Source: Agrocybe praecox (Eukaryota; Basidiomycota; Agaricomycetes; Agaricales; Agrocybaceae). From it: 64,000 nucleotides of DNA. The DNA lies in assembly GCA_964017145.1 (NCBI GenBank), contig OZ024851.1, positions 806,001-870,000 on the forward strand, in the 5' to 3' direction. Of this stretch, positions 1-12,727 are shown one piece after another. Position 1 is the stretch's first letter; every line of letters begins with the position of its first letter. A program made the translations under genes and the position numbers. The notes beneath the pieces were generated by a model, which did no database searches, had not been told where the DNA came from, and worked only from the letters and a program-made list of their open reading frames with translations.

Positions 1-874
1 ACGCCGAGCACGCCGCACGGGAGTGACCCATTCATTGGGCCTTCGGCGTCCGGTTGACATTGCATATGTATGACAGGACAGGAATAACGATAATGCCACA
101 CATTCCAAGAAGATAAAACGTGTTCCTTCGTTCGGGAGACACCTCAATCCGTGTGGGTCGGTGCCTCGGTGAGGGTAATATGCAAGCCTACAGATTATGG
201 ACTCGAGAAAAGGTTGAGTTCGCTGAACACGGAACAGTAGTATCCAGTAGCGATAACTTTGCAGAAATGATTCGAAGATAAATATGCATAGACGACTTGG
301 TCGTCGGTATGTGTCCATACTTGCATAATCGAATCACGGAGCGGAATATAGGTAGGTGGCCACAGAATAACATGCACTGCGAGAGATGAAACTGAAGCTA
401 TTTTCTGAGCGAGATTGACACCAACAGAGAGAACTGATCTTGGGGCCTTGGATACTCATCAAATCAAGGATCACAGATTATCGAGACGGCTTCTAGCCTG
501 TCGGACAACTGAGAGAAAAAGGAGACACAGGTTTCGACACTGTCGATCGCAGATCTGACAGTATAACTTTTACCAGTACTCTTCTTTTCGAATGGAAACT
601 TATTCATACTAGGCTAGGTTTTAAACCCAAAGTAGCTGAATTTGTACCAGTATTTGGTATAAATGTTATTATTATTATGTAATTGTCCGTTTTGGCGCAG
701 TCTATTTCAGTTCGTGTGGTTCAAATCTTTCCCCGACGACCTCGCGAATCGTGGACTTCGGAGGAAGAAAAAGGTCATTACTTGGGCTTTACATAGTCTA
801 TAAAATCAGCTTCCCTCGTGGTCATCTTTCTCCAACAACATCGACTTTTATCTATCTCAGCGAAAACATTCGAA
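1..874. other. intergenic, no gene recognised
   Basis: I see no coding pattern, tRNA or repeat here. The last 100 bases before position 875 should hold the promoter and leader of the F-box/LRR-like gene. The short open frames at 188-377 lack splice or family support. Confidence 0.5.
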
Positions 875-2307
875 ATGGCCTCCTCATCATGGCATACACT
901 TCCCTGCGAAATGAAGCTCGCTATCATTGATATTCTCCAGGAAGAGGATGTCAATACACTCTCAAAGGTTGACCAAAGGACGTATAAAGCATGTGTACCC
1001 GCAAAATTCAAGGTTTGCTTCTGGTGTGGCGATATATAAGCGCTTCTGTTGACAACTTCTCGTCTCTTTCTAGAAAGTCAAGTTGAATGACTACGAGGCT
1101 ATCGAAAGCTTCTTGGAGAACGTACCACGTCAATATCGCAGCTATATTGAAGAGCTGGATATTTCTACTCAGCATAGGTTCAATTCTACACCGGTTCTGC
1201 CACGAGTTCGAGCAGACGCAGTGATAGCTCTTCTGAGCTCCTCGTCCAGCCTCAAAGCACTCGTTATGCGAGTTTCTGGCTCTTTGGACAAGTGCATCAT
1301 CTCCGCCTTTTCCCACCTGCACAACCTAAAGCGACTTAACATTTCCAATAAAGATGATGCGCGCACGCCATTGTGAGTCTTGTTTTGTGGACGACATGTA
1401 TCTGACTAACATGGAATTCAGGAGCGAACGACTAGTTGTATCGATTGCAGCGTCAATCAAAAATCTCGAAGAGCTTTCTCTCGAGCGCATTACTCGCTCA
1501 AAGATGCATGCCCCCGAGCTTGAAGGTGTTTACCCTTGCCCACCGCTTGCGGTGAATGACGCCGACATTCCGGACCACCCTATCCTTGGCTCAGAGCTCG
1601 CGCTACCCTCCTTACTTCGCATTCCGACCCTTCGCAATTTGACAATCAGGGACACACACTTGGGCCACGAAGCCTGGACTTCAAGCCCCGTAGCGTGCCG
1701 TCTCCAGGTGCTCGATATAGGAAGCTGTTATCACGAAGACAGTGGCTTCAACACCCAGTGCACCGAGCGCATCATGGCAGCTGTAGGCCCCACCATCGAC
1801 GAGTTCAGTTTGACAGCCGCCGTCTCCGACATCGTTTTCTCCCAGCCCAGCGCCACGCCCCTTCCCAGGCTTCGCAAGTTGCACATTTCTCCTTTTTTTC
1901 CTGTAGACAGCGTCGTCGAGACAATGACCAACCTTGCTGGATCTCCTGTCGAGAAGATCAGCGTGCAGTGCTTTGAGGAGGATGTAGTTGACGTCTGTAC
2001 GGCTTTGGAGGAGTTTTTGAGCATTCGCGTCGAGCGCGGACCACAGTTTTATCATAAACTCAGACAGATCGACGTCTCTGTTACGACCGCCACGGACGAG
2101 TATCAGGAGGACGATGACGAGGTGGATGAGGACAGCAAGCAAGAGAGACTCGTTGCTGCTGAGAAGCTCCAGGCCTTCTGTCGAGACCTCCAACTCCAGA
2201 GCATGGTAGACAAGCTCGCCAAGAAGACTTCCTCTTCCAAGGTCGCTCCTACTTCCTTCGTCGACGCCAAACGCTACCCAGGCAAGCCTCGCTCCAATAC
2301 GCTCTAA
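875..2307 (+). CDS. F-box/LRR-like hypothetical protein
   Basis: Three exons: 875-1012, 1074-1372 and 1422-2307 (440 aa). Both introns (61 and 49 nt) are GT..AG and keep phase; the second has a CTAAC branch site just before its acceptor. The first ~45 residues (WHTLPCEMKLAIIDIL) look like a degenerate F-box. The middle shows spaced leucine-rich strands such as LHNLKRLNIS, IKNLEELSLE and IPTLRNLTIR. An acidic stretch (EYQEDDDEVDED) and a basic tail close the protein. Known of the family: such proteins are very numerous in Agaricomycetes and may act as SCF ubiquitin-ligase adaptors. The substrate is unknown. The ATG at 875 is chosen because it directly precedes the F-box-like helix; an in-frame TTG further upstream has no support. 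Stop at 2305-2307. Confidence 0.75.
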
Positions 2308-4830
2308 ACGATACCCTTTTACGACATATTACGCTAATTTATTATTATTGGGAACTTATTGTGGTTTTGTAACATATGTGTCATTAATACCTAGATATCA
2401 TCTTCATGTGTAACATATTCATTTATTGCATGCATTCATCTCCGTCCTCTACGAGTCCGATCAGTCCTTCCACAGAGGTGAGTTGGACTCCGATCAATCT
2501 GGGAAACAAAGCATGCGTAGCATTCTTGACGGGTCCGACAACGGACATGGTCATTTCAACTGTTCAGTCAGGGAAGGACTATTTCTGCTCGTAATAACAA
2601 AATGAAGAGCTAACGTTGGCAGCGACATGCACTCGTATGTCGCGATCACGAAGAGACGAGTGACTTCTTCTGAGGTTCGCATAACAACTACGACATATCA
2701 ATAATCAAATAATCAAATGCGCAGAGTTATGTCGCTTTCCGTTCGCAGAGGCGAATTGATACATGATACATAACAGCAGCAGCTAGCGGGGCACAGGGAA
2801 CTGCGGGATAAAATATGACTCTCACCGAAAATTTTATTGCCCAAGTTTGCAGTGAAGTTCACTCCGAAGTTAAAGGTAAAAGGAAAAGAAATACATTCCT
2901 GTCCATTGTGCACGGTCGCCGAAGCTCGATGGTTCAAGGATATGCAGCAGCCGGTTGCATACTCATACTTTAGTCAAGTTCTAGCTAGCTATCGATTCGG
3001 GATTCGGAGACGGAGGGTGCTGGCCTCCATTCTCGAGTCCGTCAACGGAAGAGTCCATTGCCATACATTAGAGGGCAGTGCCAGTTAGAGCCTCCGATCC
3101 GCTTCCTCCATTCAGGCGGGTAATTATCGATTATCAGCGGTTTTCCAGGTATCCCTATTGGCTGGACGTGGTGTAATTTCCGACAGTGGTGGCCGTGTCC
3201 AAAAAGGAGAACAGGTCATCTGCGGCTGACAGTTAGCTTGGAAGGGTGAACTTGATAAGTAATAGTGAGCCGTTGGATTGGATGTATCGAGGTAGTTGTA
3301 ATTGCATCTGATTCGCAAATTTATGCACTGTATAAGTCAACGCGGTAGCTGAACGCCAAATTAGTCTCTATAGAGGTCATACGATTAATATGCAAGTTCG
3401 AGTGCCATGACTTCCACTGGCATGTCGTGGGCCGCTTTTGTTAGAAACATAGCCATGATCGCATGTAATCTCCACCGGAGCCAACTTGCAAAGAATTCCT
3501 TGTTAGATAGAGCGCGGACAAATCGAAGGAAGAAGAGAAAAAAACATACTATTCTCGCCGTAATGGAATTGACTACAGATGAAGTCACGATAGATTGAAA
3601 CGTTACTCTTCTAGATCAACAACGACCCTGCCAACAGAACAAAGACATTTAGCATCCTCGCTACAACCTCTTCTTCTACAGCTGCTCTCATCGCAGTGTA
3701 CTATACAAACAAAGCATAGCAAACAGTCCGAAATGCCCAGCTGCCTGTAGGAAGCTGGTTCAGCTCAGCTCATTCGTAGCAGACCATCCCAGTCGGAGGT
3801 CTGTTGGGCGTGTATTGGCCATGTAATATTCCTGGAAAACAAGGGAAGGTTGCTTTTTGTGGGTGGACTAGCTTTATTTCCAAATTTGCAAGGCAGAAAA
3901 CAAGGTTCTGGAACATTCTAAATTGGAAGAGATAAGAACTGGAGACTGTATGGCAGTTGAAATTCGAACATCGACACCTAATGATAATTATGTATGTTGA
4001 TGCGAGAGAGGCAAAAGAGGCAGAATTGAGAGAAAAGATCTGTATGATGTACCAATTAAAACCTTCAAGATCTAGAGAGAACAATTTGAAATACTTCGAA
4101 CGGAAAAGTCTCGTTGCAGGCAGCAAAATTCTGGGGGTCCATAAGTCGACGGCCCATATCACATTGAATCTCTTCATGTGGCCGATGCACAACCGAGGGC
4201 ATTCGATTGTACAGCCTCTCTGAATGTTGTTGGAGCCCTTGTCACACTCGTTCAGAGAGCGAGGTATCCTAAAATATTGGGAGTATATAAAAAAACCCCG
4301 CTGTGATGGGTCCTATGTTAGCGAGGATTTTGTGAGCGTTGGTTTCGCCCCACTTTGCTTGATAATATAAGATTCAAGCAGTCAGTCACATCGTCTTGGA
4401 CTGACTAATATAGTCGGTTTGACCGCAATCGAGTCGAGGACGACCGACATAGCCACTGATTCCCTAGAAGCCGATGGGGGGAGACGCGTCAGACCGGCTT
4501 GTAGTTTATTGCAGCTAATAGAGATTAGATTGTCCTCCACATTATGCGATTGACATAAGCATTCATGGGTAGGCGGATATTCAAGTAGAAATTTGGCCAT
4601 TTTCATGACAATCTTCGCGAACAACGCAGGAGCCTTCCCGATAATCAGAAGACTCTCCAATGAGAAGCCTTTGCAAGCCGCTCATTATCACAATGAAGGA
4701 GCCTTTGAAATTGAATGGCAACCTCTTGGCCTGAATCAGAATTAGCTGCATGACTTCGTACGCTGGTATTAAAGTCAGCCATTCACTAGCATAAGATTCA
4801 TCACACAATTCATACTCACAAGCACCATCA
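2308..4830. other. long intergenic stretch, no supported gene
   Basis: About 2.5 kb without a convincing gene. Open frames such as 2837-3088 (+) and 3770-4192 (-) have no recognisable domain or plausible splice partners. The 3' end of the upstream gene and the promoter of the SDR at 4831 must lie here. I saw no tRNA, tandem repeat or terminal inverted repeat. Confidence 0.45.
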
Positions 4831-5610
4831 ATGTCTGCACCAGCACAAGGTCTCCAAGGCAAAGTAGCCATCATCACAGGAGGTAGCAAAGGAATCGGGG
4901 CGGCTACCACACTTCAGCTGGCTGCGCAGGGAGCAAACATCGTCTTCACATATTCCAGTGACGCCTTTGCTGCCGATGCACTCGCAGCAAAGGTCAACGA
5001 CCTATACCCAGTCAATTCGTCGAGCGCACCCCGTGTTACGGCCTTCAAAGGGGATGCAGCTGCTATTGGCGACCTCAAAGCTCTCGTCGCCAAAACCATC
5101 GAGGTTTATGGCCAAATAGACATCCTCATCCTTAATGCGGCAGTATTGCCCATGCACGATCTAGAACATACAACGGAGTTGTCGTTCGATAGTACCATGG
5201 CGCTCAACGTCAAAGGCCCATATTTCCTCACCCAACTCGTCGCACCTCATCTCAAAGCCGGCTCGCACGTCATCTTCCTATCCACATCCTTGGCGGTATC
5301 CAGCACAGTGACACCCGCGTATCTCCTCTATCTTACGACCAAAGGCGCCATTGAGCAGATGGTGCGCGTAATTAGCAAGGACCTAGCCAGGAAGGGCATT
5401 AGCGTAAACGCAGTTGCCCCAGGACCGACAGGGACGGAGCTCTTTTACAAGGACAAGTCGGACACGGTCTTGAATACGTTGAAAGGTTTTATCCCTATGG
5501 GACGGTTGGGTACACCTGAGGAAATTGCGCAAGTGATTACATGGCTGGCTGGAGATAGTAGTAGTTGGATTTCTGGACAAATCATTCGTGCCAATGGTGG
5601 GATGGCCTAG
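4831..5610 (+). CDS. short-chain dehydrogenase/reductase (classical SDR)
   Basis: Intronless, 259 aa, the usual size for a classical SDR. The N-terminal Rossmann dinucleotide-binding motif TGGSKGIG is at about residues 16-23, the NAA structural motif at about 100-102, and the catalytic YxxxK appears as YLTTK near residue 170 after the serine-rich strand FLSTSLAVSS. The end, SSWISGQIIRANGGMA, is the family's typical C-terminus. It should catalyse NAD(P)-dependent oxidation or reduction of a small alcohol or ketone; the substrate cannot be read from the sequence. No neighbour suggests a pathway. The ATG at 4831 starts 15 codons before the glycine motif, as expected. Confidence 0.92.
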   Translation: MSAPAQGLQGKVAIITGGSKGIGAATTLQLAAQGANIVFTYSSDAFAADALAAKVNDLYPVNSSSAPRVTAFKGDAAAIGDLKALVAKTIEVYGQIDILILNAAVLPMHDLEHTTELSFDSTMALNVKGPYFLTQLVAPHLKAGSHVIFLSTSLAVSSTVTPAYLLYLTTKGAIEQMVRVISKDLARKGISVNAVAPGPTGTELFYKDKSDTVLNTLKGFIPMGRLGTPEEIAQVITWLAGDSSSWISGQIIRANGGMA

Positions 5611-5837
5611 ATAATTTTTGCTAGGGCGTAAATATCCACGTGTAGATTTCAGAAAACACCGTGTTTTGTTGATTCAGGTAGCAAGGTTCCACGAATTTTT
5701 GAAGAAAAAAAAAATCGAAGTTGGGCCTTGGCTCTGTGGGTTTCGGCAATAGCCGTTTATTTGCTTTTAAAAGAAGCGCCAAATAAAGTCCCAAATGCGG
5801 AAGAAATTTCTATTTCGGCTTGTTCCAAACTAACATC

Positions 5838-6939
5838 ATGCTGTCGCGCATCATACTTCAAAATGTCCGGGCTCCAGTTGGCCGCACAGCCCTTCAATGC
5901 ATGAAAATATCTCCCTCAGCAACGAAAACTCTTATGTCTCTATCTGTGCTTCGCTGTTCACTCGACCAACAGCAGCGGTCGTATGCCACGAAAAACAAAG
6001 TCAAATCTACTTCCACTATCGTTCCGGGTTCAAAACAACCCATTACGGATCCAGCTGCACAGCAGGAGTATGCAAAAGCCGAAACAGCCATGTCTACGTC
6101 TATTGACTGGTTCAGAAAAGAATGTGCAGCATCTGAGGCTCGTGCTTTAGGTCGTGTTACACCTGCGCTATTGTCTCCAGTACGCGTGAAGCTTCCGGAC
6201 AATACTAAACCCATGAGGCTGGAGGAGCTTGCCACTGTTGGCGTTAGAGAAGGATCGACGCTTCTTATCACCCTGTTTGACGAACATGTGAGGTTCTTTC
6301 GTTCTTCGCTGGACTGCTTTAATATATCCTTTCTCGAGGCAGAACTGACCTTTGCCTCCATTTTGGTAGACAGTAAAACACGTTGAGGCTGCTCTTTACG
6401 AATCTGGAATTCCGGGTGTAGTACCACATAGGCAGGATAGTCGAACCATCAAAGTTCCAATTCCAAAGTATGTGTTCACCGCAGCAGACGCTTCCTTCAG
6501 ACCACTGATTCTTCGTTGTAATAGGCCAACAATACAGGCCAGGCAGGAGCTTTTTATGGCCGCAAAGAAAAAGGCTGAGGAGATTCGCGTTCAAGTCCGC
6601 AAGCAGCACGCAGCGAGTCTGAAACGCGGGAAGTACGAAAAACATTCGATAGAGTTAGAAGAGGTACGCTCTTATCTTTATTGCTTTGTTCTTTGTATAT
6701 GCCTTCAGTTTTGCTGTTGCCAATCCCTTCGATCCCTATATTGATGGATGCGCCTCGCCCAAGAATGTTTCTCGTGGCTTTCTTGGTCTGGCTCGGGGTC
6801 CTATCTTTGCACAAAGTGATTTCTGGTTTTACTGACACCCTTTTTTTTCCAGTTTCAAAAACTTACCGATAAATATATCCGCGAGGTAGACAAAATCTTG
6901 GCTGACCTTCAAAAGGCTACATCTGCCAATTCGAAATAA
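5838..6939 (+). CDS. RRF1: mitochondrial ribosome recycling factor
   Basis: Four exons: 5838-6287, 6370-6467, 6525-6663 and 6853-6939 (257 aa); all introns are GT..AG and in phase. The first ~60 residues are basic, Ser/Arg-rich and low in acid, like a mitochondrial presequence. The RRF fold follows: the MRLEELATVGVREGSTLLIT strand, KHVEAALYESGIPGVVPHRQ, IKVPIPKPT, then ARQELFMAAKKKAEEIRVQV, and a closing helix KLTDKYIREVDKILADLQK. The bacterial-type factor splits post-termination ribosomes together with EF-G2, and the fungal protein does this in mitochondria. The exon 1/2 junction gives DEH-TVKHVEAA, which fits the family. Confidence 0.93.
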
Positions 6940-7274
6940 TTGAAGAGCTGCATTGTAAACCTCACGTCGTCATGTTTAATTTAGAGATCTCGATTGGATT
7001 ATATTTAATGGTCTGTGTCAAGTACTCTAGTTCTGTCAAATTATACAATCAGGAATTAGTGGGAATTAGCTAACGGTCATGGTACAGAAGTTCTACAAGT
7101 TCTATGATACAAATAGCACAAGCAATGTATGTTACGAAGTCCAGGTTAATCTAAGCATTCTGTAATGGAAGGGACAATCCATGTCATCTGATTGAACGGG
7201 AGCGGACGCTAGAATTTGAACGCAAGGTGTACCTTGCATGACAAGAAAACACATTGATACATCTAGCGTGGGCG
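6940..7274. other. convergent intergenic spacer
   Basis: 335 bases between the stop codons of two convergent genes. It is AT-rich and should hold both polyadenylation regions. Nothing else is visible. Confidence 0.5.
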
Positions 7275-10200
7275 TTAAATTCTGAGAAGTCTTCCGCGAG
7301 CATCCAAACCGAAAAGATTTGCGAGCTCCTTCACAGATAATCCTGCCAAGCCAAGTAAGCACAGAATACAAAAGAGCAATTGTCTGAAACTTACTTCCGA
7401 TCTTTTTGCCAGACCCTTCCCCAAGACTGCCGTCCGCCAAAAGTTGCTGCAAGTACTTTGGTAAGAGGATTATAACGAGAGAGGGGTCCGCAACGACCAA
7501 CCTTTCGCTCTTGCAACTTCAAAATACGGTCTTCGACCGTGTCAGCGATGACGACACGTTGGACCAAAACTTCTCGCGTTTGCCCGACTCTGTGGACACG
7601 ATCGAAAGCTTGGGCTTCTACGGCTTGAGACCAGCCGAGGTCAAGAGAGATAACGTTGTTAGCCCGAGTGAGGTTCAGTCCAACACCGCCGCACTTAAGC
7701 GACATCAACATCACTCGTGCTTTCTCTCTCGCCATGAACGTCTTTACTGATACGTCGCGCTGGTGGCGGCTCATATCACCTTGATACTTGACGTGAGGAA
7801 TATGTTTCTCCGATAAATAATCAGAGATGAGAGACAAGCATCCCGTCCATTGGGATACAAGGAGGGTCTATAATAGAGGGTCGTTAAAAATTATAATATA
7901 ATGATCACGAACGATCACTGACCTTTTCCTCTGGGTGAGACTTGACACGTTTCTGAAGAGTGTCCATCATATACTGCAACACATAAATAATTGAATTCAG
8001 AAGTGAAAAGTAAAAGAGCATGTTCTTTACCTTCATCTTACTCGAGGGTAAGAATCGCGGCATGAGTTTAATCGCTTCTTCAGACATGGGTTCCTTCTTC
8101 CGCGCACCGAAGATCACTTCCGTCTCTTCCGGAGTCTCAGGTTCGTCGTCCGAGTCAATGATAATGTTTTTCCTTTTCTTGCCGAGTCTTTTCTTCAAAG
8201 CACGGCGAGCATCCTTTTCCTCCTCATCTTCATCACTTTCTACAATGAAATCGTTCATATCGTCATCTTCATCGACTGCCTCATCATCACTGCCTAGTTT
8301 CTCAACGTCGTCTCCTTCATCGTCAGACTCGGTGACATTTCGCCGGGCGTGTGCAGGCCGTTTTGCCACAGGAGCTTTTGCTTTACCCTTGCCTTTTCGA
8401 TCTCCAGGTGCGTACTCTTCGGTTTCGCTCATCTCTGCGTCTTGGTCTTTCTTCGCTTCTGGATTGAGCTCCTCATCTGTCGGCTCGAAGGCTTGTCGAT
8501 CAAAGATCGATTGCTCGCTAATGGGAAATCGACAAACAGGACCTGAGCAAAGAATAATTAATACAGAATTTGAAACCGTATATCCGGTGAATAATCATAC
8601 AAGGTCGTTGATCGGGTTTACACCCAGTGTCAGCACCCTCGGGCATGGGTTGTTGTAAGACATCAACTAGTAAATGGCGATTAGTGAGTATCCTCCAAAA
8701 ACGAATTGCACTCACTTATACATTCACGGCAAAAGTGGTGTGTACATCCGGTTACGACAGCATTCGTCATGGCATCAAAGCAGATCGGGCATTCGTCTTC
8801 TTCAATAGTGGCATTTTCGGACTGAAATCAGATGTAAGAAATAAATCGACGAAGAAGAAAGGAAGGGTGATTCTTACAAGTCTCTCTCTCTCCATTCGTG
8901 CGCGGGCGACTTCTAGGAATTTTGCTTTCATCTTGGCCACAAATTCAGGTGATACTAAACGTTTAGCGCGCGTTAGTTCAGTGGCGAATTCGGGATTCAC
9001 TTCTGCTTCGTCTGGGCGGACGAAGGCAACACCATCTTCTTGAATCAAAGAAGGATGCGAGCATATTTGGCGTAGTCGGAGTAATAGCACCAAGACTTGA
9101 TGATAGTTTCTTTAGAAGTCTAATTAGGGGCATGGCTTAACCTTCGAAAGAATTAACTTACTTTAAAACAGTTCCCTCTCTGAGATAACGGTTGAACCTG
9201 GCCTGGCTGCGAGCCTCTACCTGATAAAAAGTGTCTCGTTGAAGGGGTTTAAAGATCGCCGCAATAGAAGCTACGAACCATTGCGTATATTTCACGCTCT
9301 TCTGGAGAGAATTCTAACTTGACAAGTTCGACTTTCTTTTCCGGCAAGTCTACAAGGTTCTTCCCGTCTAACTTCGAGTCTTTCTTGCGCCTGAGAAGGA
9401 AAGTAGCCATAATCTTCTGGAGCCTAGCGACGGCTGTCGCAGCTGTGAGAATAGGCATTTAATGACTGATTATTTCAGATCCAAATAAAACACTGACGAT
9501 TCTTCTTTTCGTAAATGCTTATCTCAGAGTGAAACACTGTCCAGTCATACCAAGGCCTCAGCCTGAGAAAGCGGATTAAGCCGTATACATCGGCAAGACC
9601 ATTGACAATAGGAGTTCTAATGTGAAAGAATTGAGTTCTAATGTAATTTATCGAGATGACTTGAGACGTACCCAGTTAAACACCAACGGTATATTGAATT
9701 GAGGTCGGTGATCGCCCTTGACATCCCTGCGACGAGATTCATGTCATAAGGTTTGTTGCATGATCGTATATATATAAGATTACTCACTTGTGCGCCTGTT
9801 ACGGATGTTCTGACCCTCATCTGCAATGATACGGTACCACTGATTTCATACATATAAGTATAATCCAATATAAATAGTTGATGTAGTTAATGGCTGACCT
9901 CGACCTGAAACAAAAGTCCAGCTACATCGGTAAAGGTAACGCCCGTCAGTTGAGCGCCCATGTGAAAGACAAAACATTCTCACCTTTTTGCTTGCGCTTA
10001 TGCGACCTGTAAGTATGATTGCGCATGTCGTCTTCATCAGAGTCGGACACTATAAAGGCGTCTCCTTTCTTCTTAGCCTTCGCTTTCTTCTTCATCTCGG
10101 TTTCATAATCCGGCCATTCGTGCGCCATTGTCTGTTAGAGGATATCACTCAGTTATATGGGCTGTCAGAAAATTCTGATTTACTGACGTGAAACGTAGTC

Positions 10201-12380
10201 AAAACAATATCGTATTTCATGAGTACAGAACTCTTAGTTGTTCTGTTCGGACCTGTCAAAGTAGCCGGTTATTATAAAATTCAACATAACAATAGCGAAG
10301 AGGCTTTACCGTGGTAGATCAAGCATGTGAAGCCACAATCAGTCTTTGTCTCTATTTCCAATTTCCATTGATCCAACAAGGCTAAAGGAGCGATGATTAA
10401 AGTCGTCTTGCAGGCCGGATCTTTTGAACGATTCATGACCATGGTAGTCATCCTAGATAATCGTTATAAGCACCGAAATAGTGAGGGTTTACGTTACTTA
10501 CATTTGTACGGTCTGTAGTTTCGTAAAATCAGCTTCGATCCAGATAAATGGTGGGAAAATTGTCACTAACCTTGCCCAATCCCATTTCATCAGCTAAACA
10601 CCCTCCTTTCAGGTTATTCTTCTCTTTCTCAAGCATCCAAGCAACACCCATGACTTGATGTGCCATGAGAGTGATCTCCATACCAGGTATCTTATCTTGA
10701 AGGTCACTCAATTGAAGGTAATTCAGAGCCTTGTCTACGGTTTCGTTTCCGTCGAAGGACTCTGCGTTCCGTGCTTCTTTGACGAACTCTTCGATACTGA
10801 ATATAGAGGATCAGCAGGTCGCCTGAAGAGTTAAGCCAGACACTTACTCATTGACCCCGGCCTGAGGACCCACAAACAAATCGCGTCCACGACCATGGAA
10901 ATCCCCATTTTCATCATGAGCATCATCGACAATCGGGGGAGGTGCAATAATTCCGAATTGGTCGACGATATAGCCGGAGCTGGATACAGGATCGCTGCTG
11001 GGCATGGGCGACGAGCCCACATTTTGTGATGGTTGGGGACTGGCAGATGAAGGAAGCCCTGAGCCTGATGCAACAGGTGAAGAATCGCCCCTTCCTTTCC
11101 AGTCCCAGTCCCAATTAAAGTCGGACACAACAGGCTTCTGATCAACCTCCATAGGAATGTATCCGTCTTCTATCTCTGGTTTGACCCATTGGCTCGACGA
11201 CGCCTTCGCGGCTTTGTACATTTGCTCCATCGTCCTCAAACGAGCCAGTTCATCCCCGCAGTCCCTGATGCGCCGAAAGTCGTCGTGTGTAAGATGTAAC
11301 TTGCGCTTTAGGCGTTCCATTAAGTGTTGCTGGCCGGCCATAGCAAGCTTAACGTCTTCCAGTTTGGTGCCAAGATCTTCGTCTTCGGAGTCCATGTCAA
11401 AAACGTCTGTATCCCAGGATCCACTTGCTTTTGGGGTGTTGGTAACCTGGTTGAGAGGAACTTTTTCTGATGCAGGTTCAATCTTTGATTTCTTCGGCGA
11501 AACAATTTGATTGTTTTCAATTCCGAAGGCCACGTCAGATAGGCGCTTGCGGGGAACAGAGTATTCTGTTGCCTCAGGCTTAATATAACGCTCGGGTTCA
11601 AGCTCCAGTTTGACTGGAGAGGTGGAACAGATGGAAGGAAGAGAAGTAGAGAGCAAACTATGACTAATAGAAGGTGAAGTAGGCTCGCTTTTAACAGCAT
11701 TATCCTGTCCAATAATAACTTAAATGGGCGCCTCCAAGAATAAAAAACACAGGGTACACACGTTTATTGATGAACATGTTGGCTCCGGCTTGATCAAGAT
11801 GTTGGTTGTATGCAACGTAAGATGTTGCTGAATGAACAGCTGTCAGTCTGTATAACGCCTATATGAGTTAATGTTACTCACTCGGTACGCAGACAAGGAA
11901 CCCATGCCGTCCTTCGTACCTCCGTCGGCCTCCCGGATGCGTTTAATCAAATTAATCACCTGTCCACAGCCATCCTCGAGGCAGTGAACACGTCCAACTA
12001 ATAACCACACAAATAACATGAGAAAAACGCGCTAATAAAGAGCATATATGTATACTCACAGCCCATACCTGGTTCTAGCGTCATACGAAACTATCGAGCA
12101 GCGTCAAGCATGTCCAGGAAAACATTCACCGGACGACTCACATTGTGTGCACCAGGGTATAGAGCAAGATGTCTTCGAAGTTCTTCCATGTAAAAATTGG
12201 GCACGCATTCATCCTAAAAAATAGAGCAAGAATATCATCAGCGACAACAGCGCGCCAATGTGCCACAGCCCCTATATGTTAAAAACATTATAGGATGAAC
12301 CCACTTACTGAGGCATTCTGCGGTAGGCCCAGTTGACCTTTTGCAAGGTCTCTTACCGCTCTCCGTGTGATTTTCTGCAT
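7275..12380 (-). CDS. ULS1-like: SNF2-family ATPase with RING finger, Uls1/Rad5 group
   Basis: 25 exons in order of translation: 12309-12380, 12142-12213, 12060-12090, 11882-11997, 11762-11827, 10848-11704, 10571-10796, 10502-10512, 10310-10452, 10188-10252, 9984-10131, 9899-9921, 9788-9839, 9672-9726, 9498-9616, 9279-9442, 9162-9220, 8878-9109, 8716-8821, 8601-8666, 8031-8542, 7923-7973, 7502-7867, 7395-7446, 7275-7342; 1,243 aa, every phase consistent. SNF2 motifs: LMAHQVMGVAWML, Walker A DEMGLGK (~474-480), motif II DEGQ (617-620), LTGTPI. A C3HC4 RING (CPIC..CTHHFCREC..CPVC, ~848-899) sits between the helicase lobes as in Rad5, HLTF and Uls1. Motif VI is QAFDRVHRVGQ (~1168). DEGQ rather than DEGH favours the Uls1/Ris1 side. 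Uls1 clears DNA-bound SUMOylated proteins and may act as a SUMO-targeted ubiquitin ligase. N-terminal PsiKxE sites and C-terminal SIM-like motifs fit this; see findings. Confidence 0.9.
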
Positions 12381-12727
12381 GATACCTGCGGTGCACGAAG
12401 GGGGAAAACCAACAAAAGAACAAAAAAACGGGTCGCGTCAAGGCGGTTTTTTAAGCGCGAAAGTTCCCACGCTAATTTGTGGCTGGCACGGTCACATGAT
12501 TGTGTAGTTTTAGGTACCTTTAACAATAACCTCACCCATGTAATCACAACGCAATCGGAGGTTGTCAAGGAATAGTCCATTATCTTAGCATCATGGTATT
12601 ATCTCATGTACAATGAAAGTTCAAGTTTTTTTAAGAACTACGTCAGGCAACAATGCAAATTCATTAGCACTGTACGGTAAAAATAAATAAATAAAGCAAT
12701 GCGTTAGTGCACAGCAGTGAATGCATC
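12381..12727. other. promoter side of the SNF2 gene
   Basis: Upstream of the SNF2 start. No clear TATA box or open reading frame with family support. The remnant SDR copy begins at about 12728. Confidence 0.4.

Noticed and set aside
711..732. tRNA B-box-like sequence (ggttcaaatct)
   Set aside because: No matching A box, acceptor stem or terminator at the required distances.
2379..2396. Short frame ending CVINT-stop, considered as a pheromone CaaX end
   Set aside because: Five residues follow the cysteine, so it is not a CaaX box; no pheromone-like start upstream.
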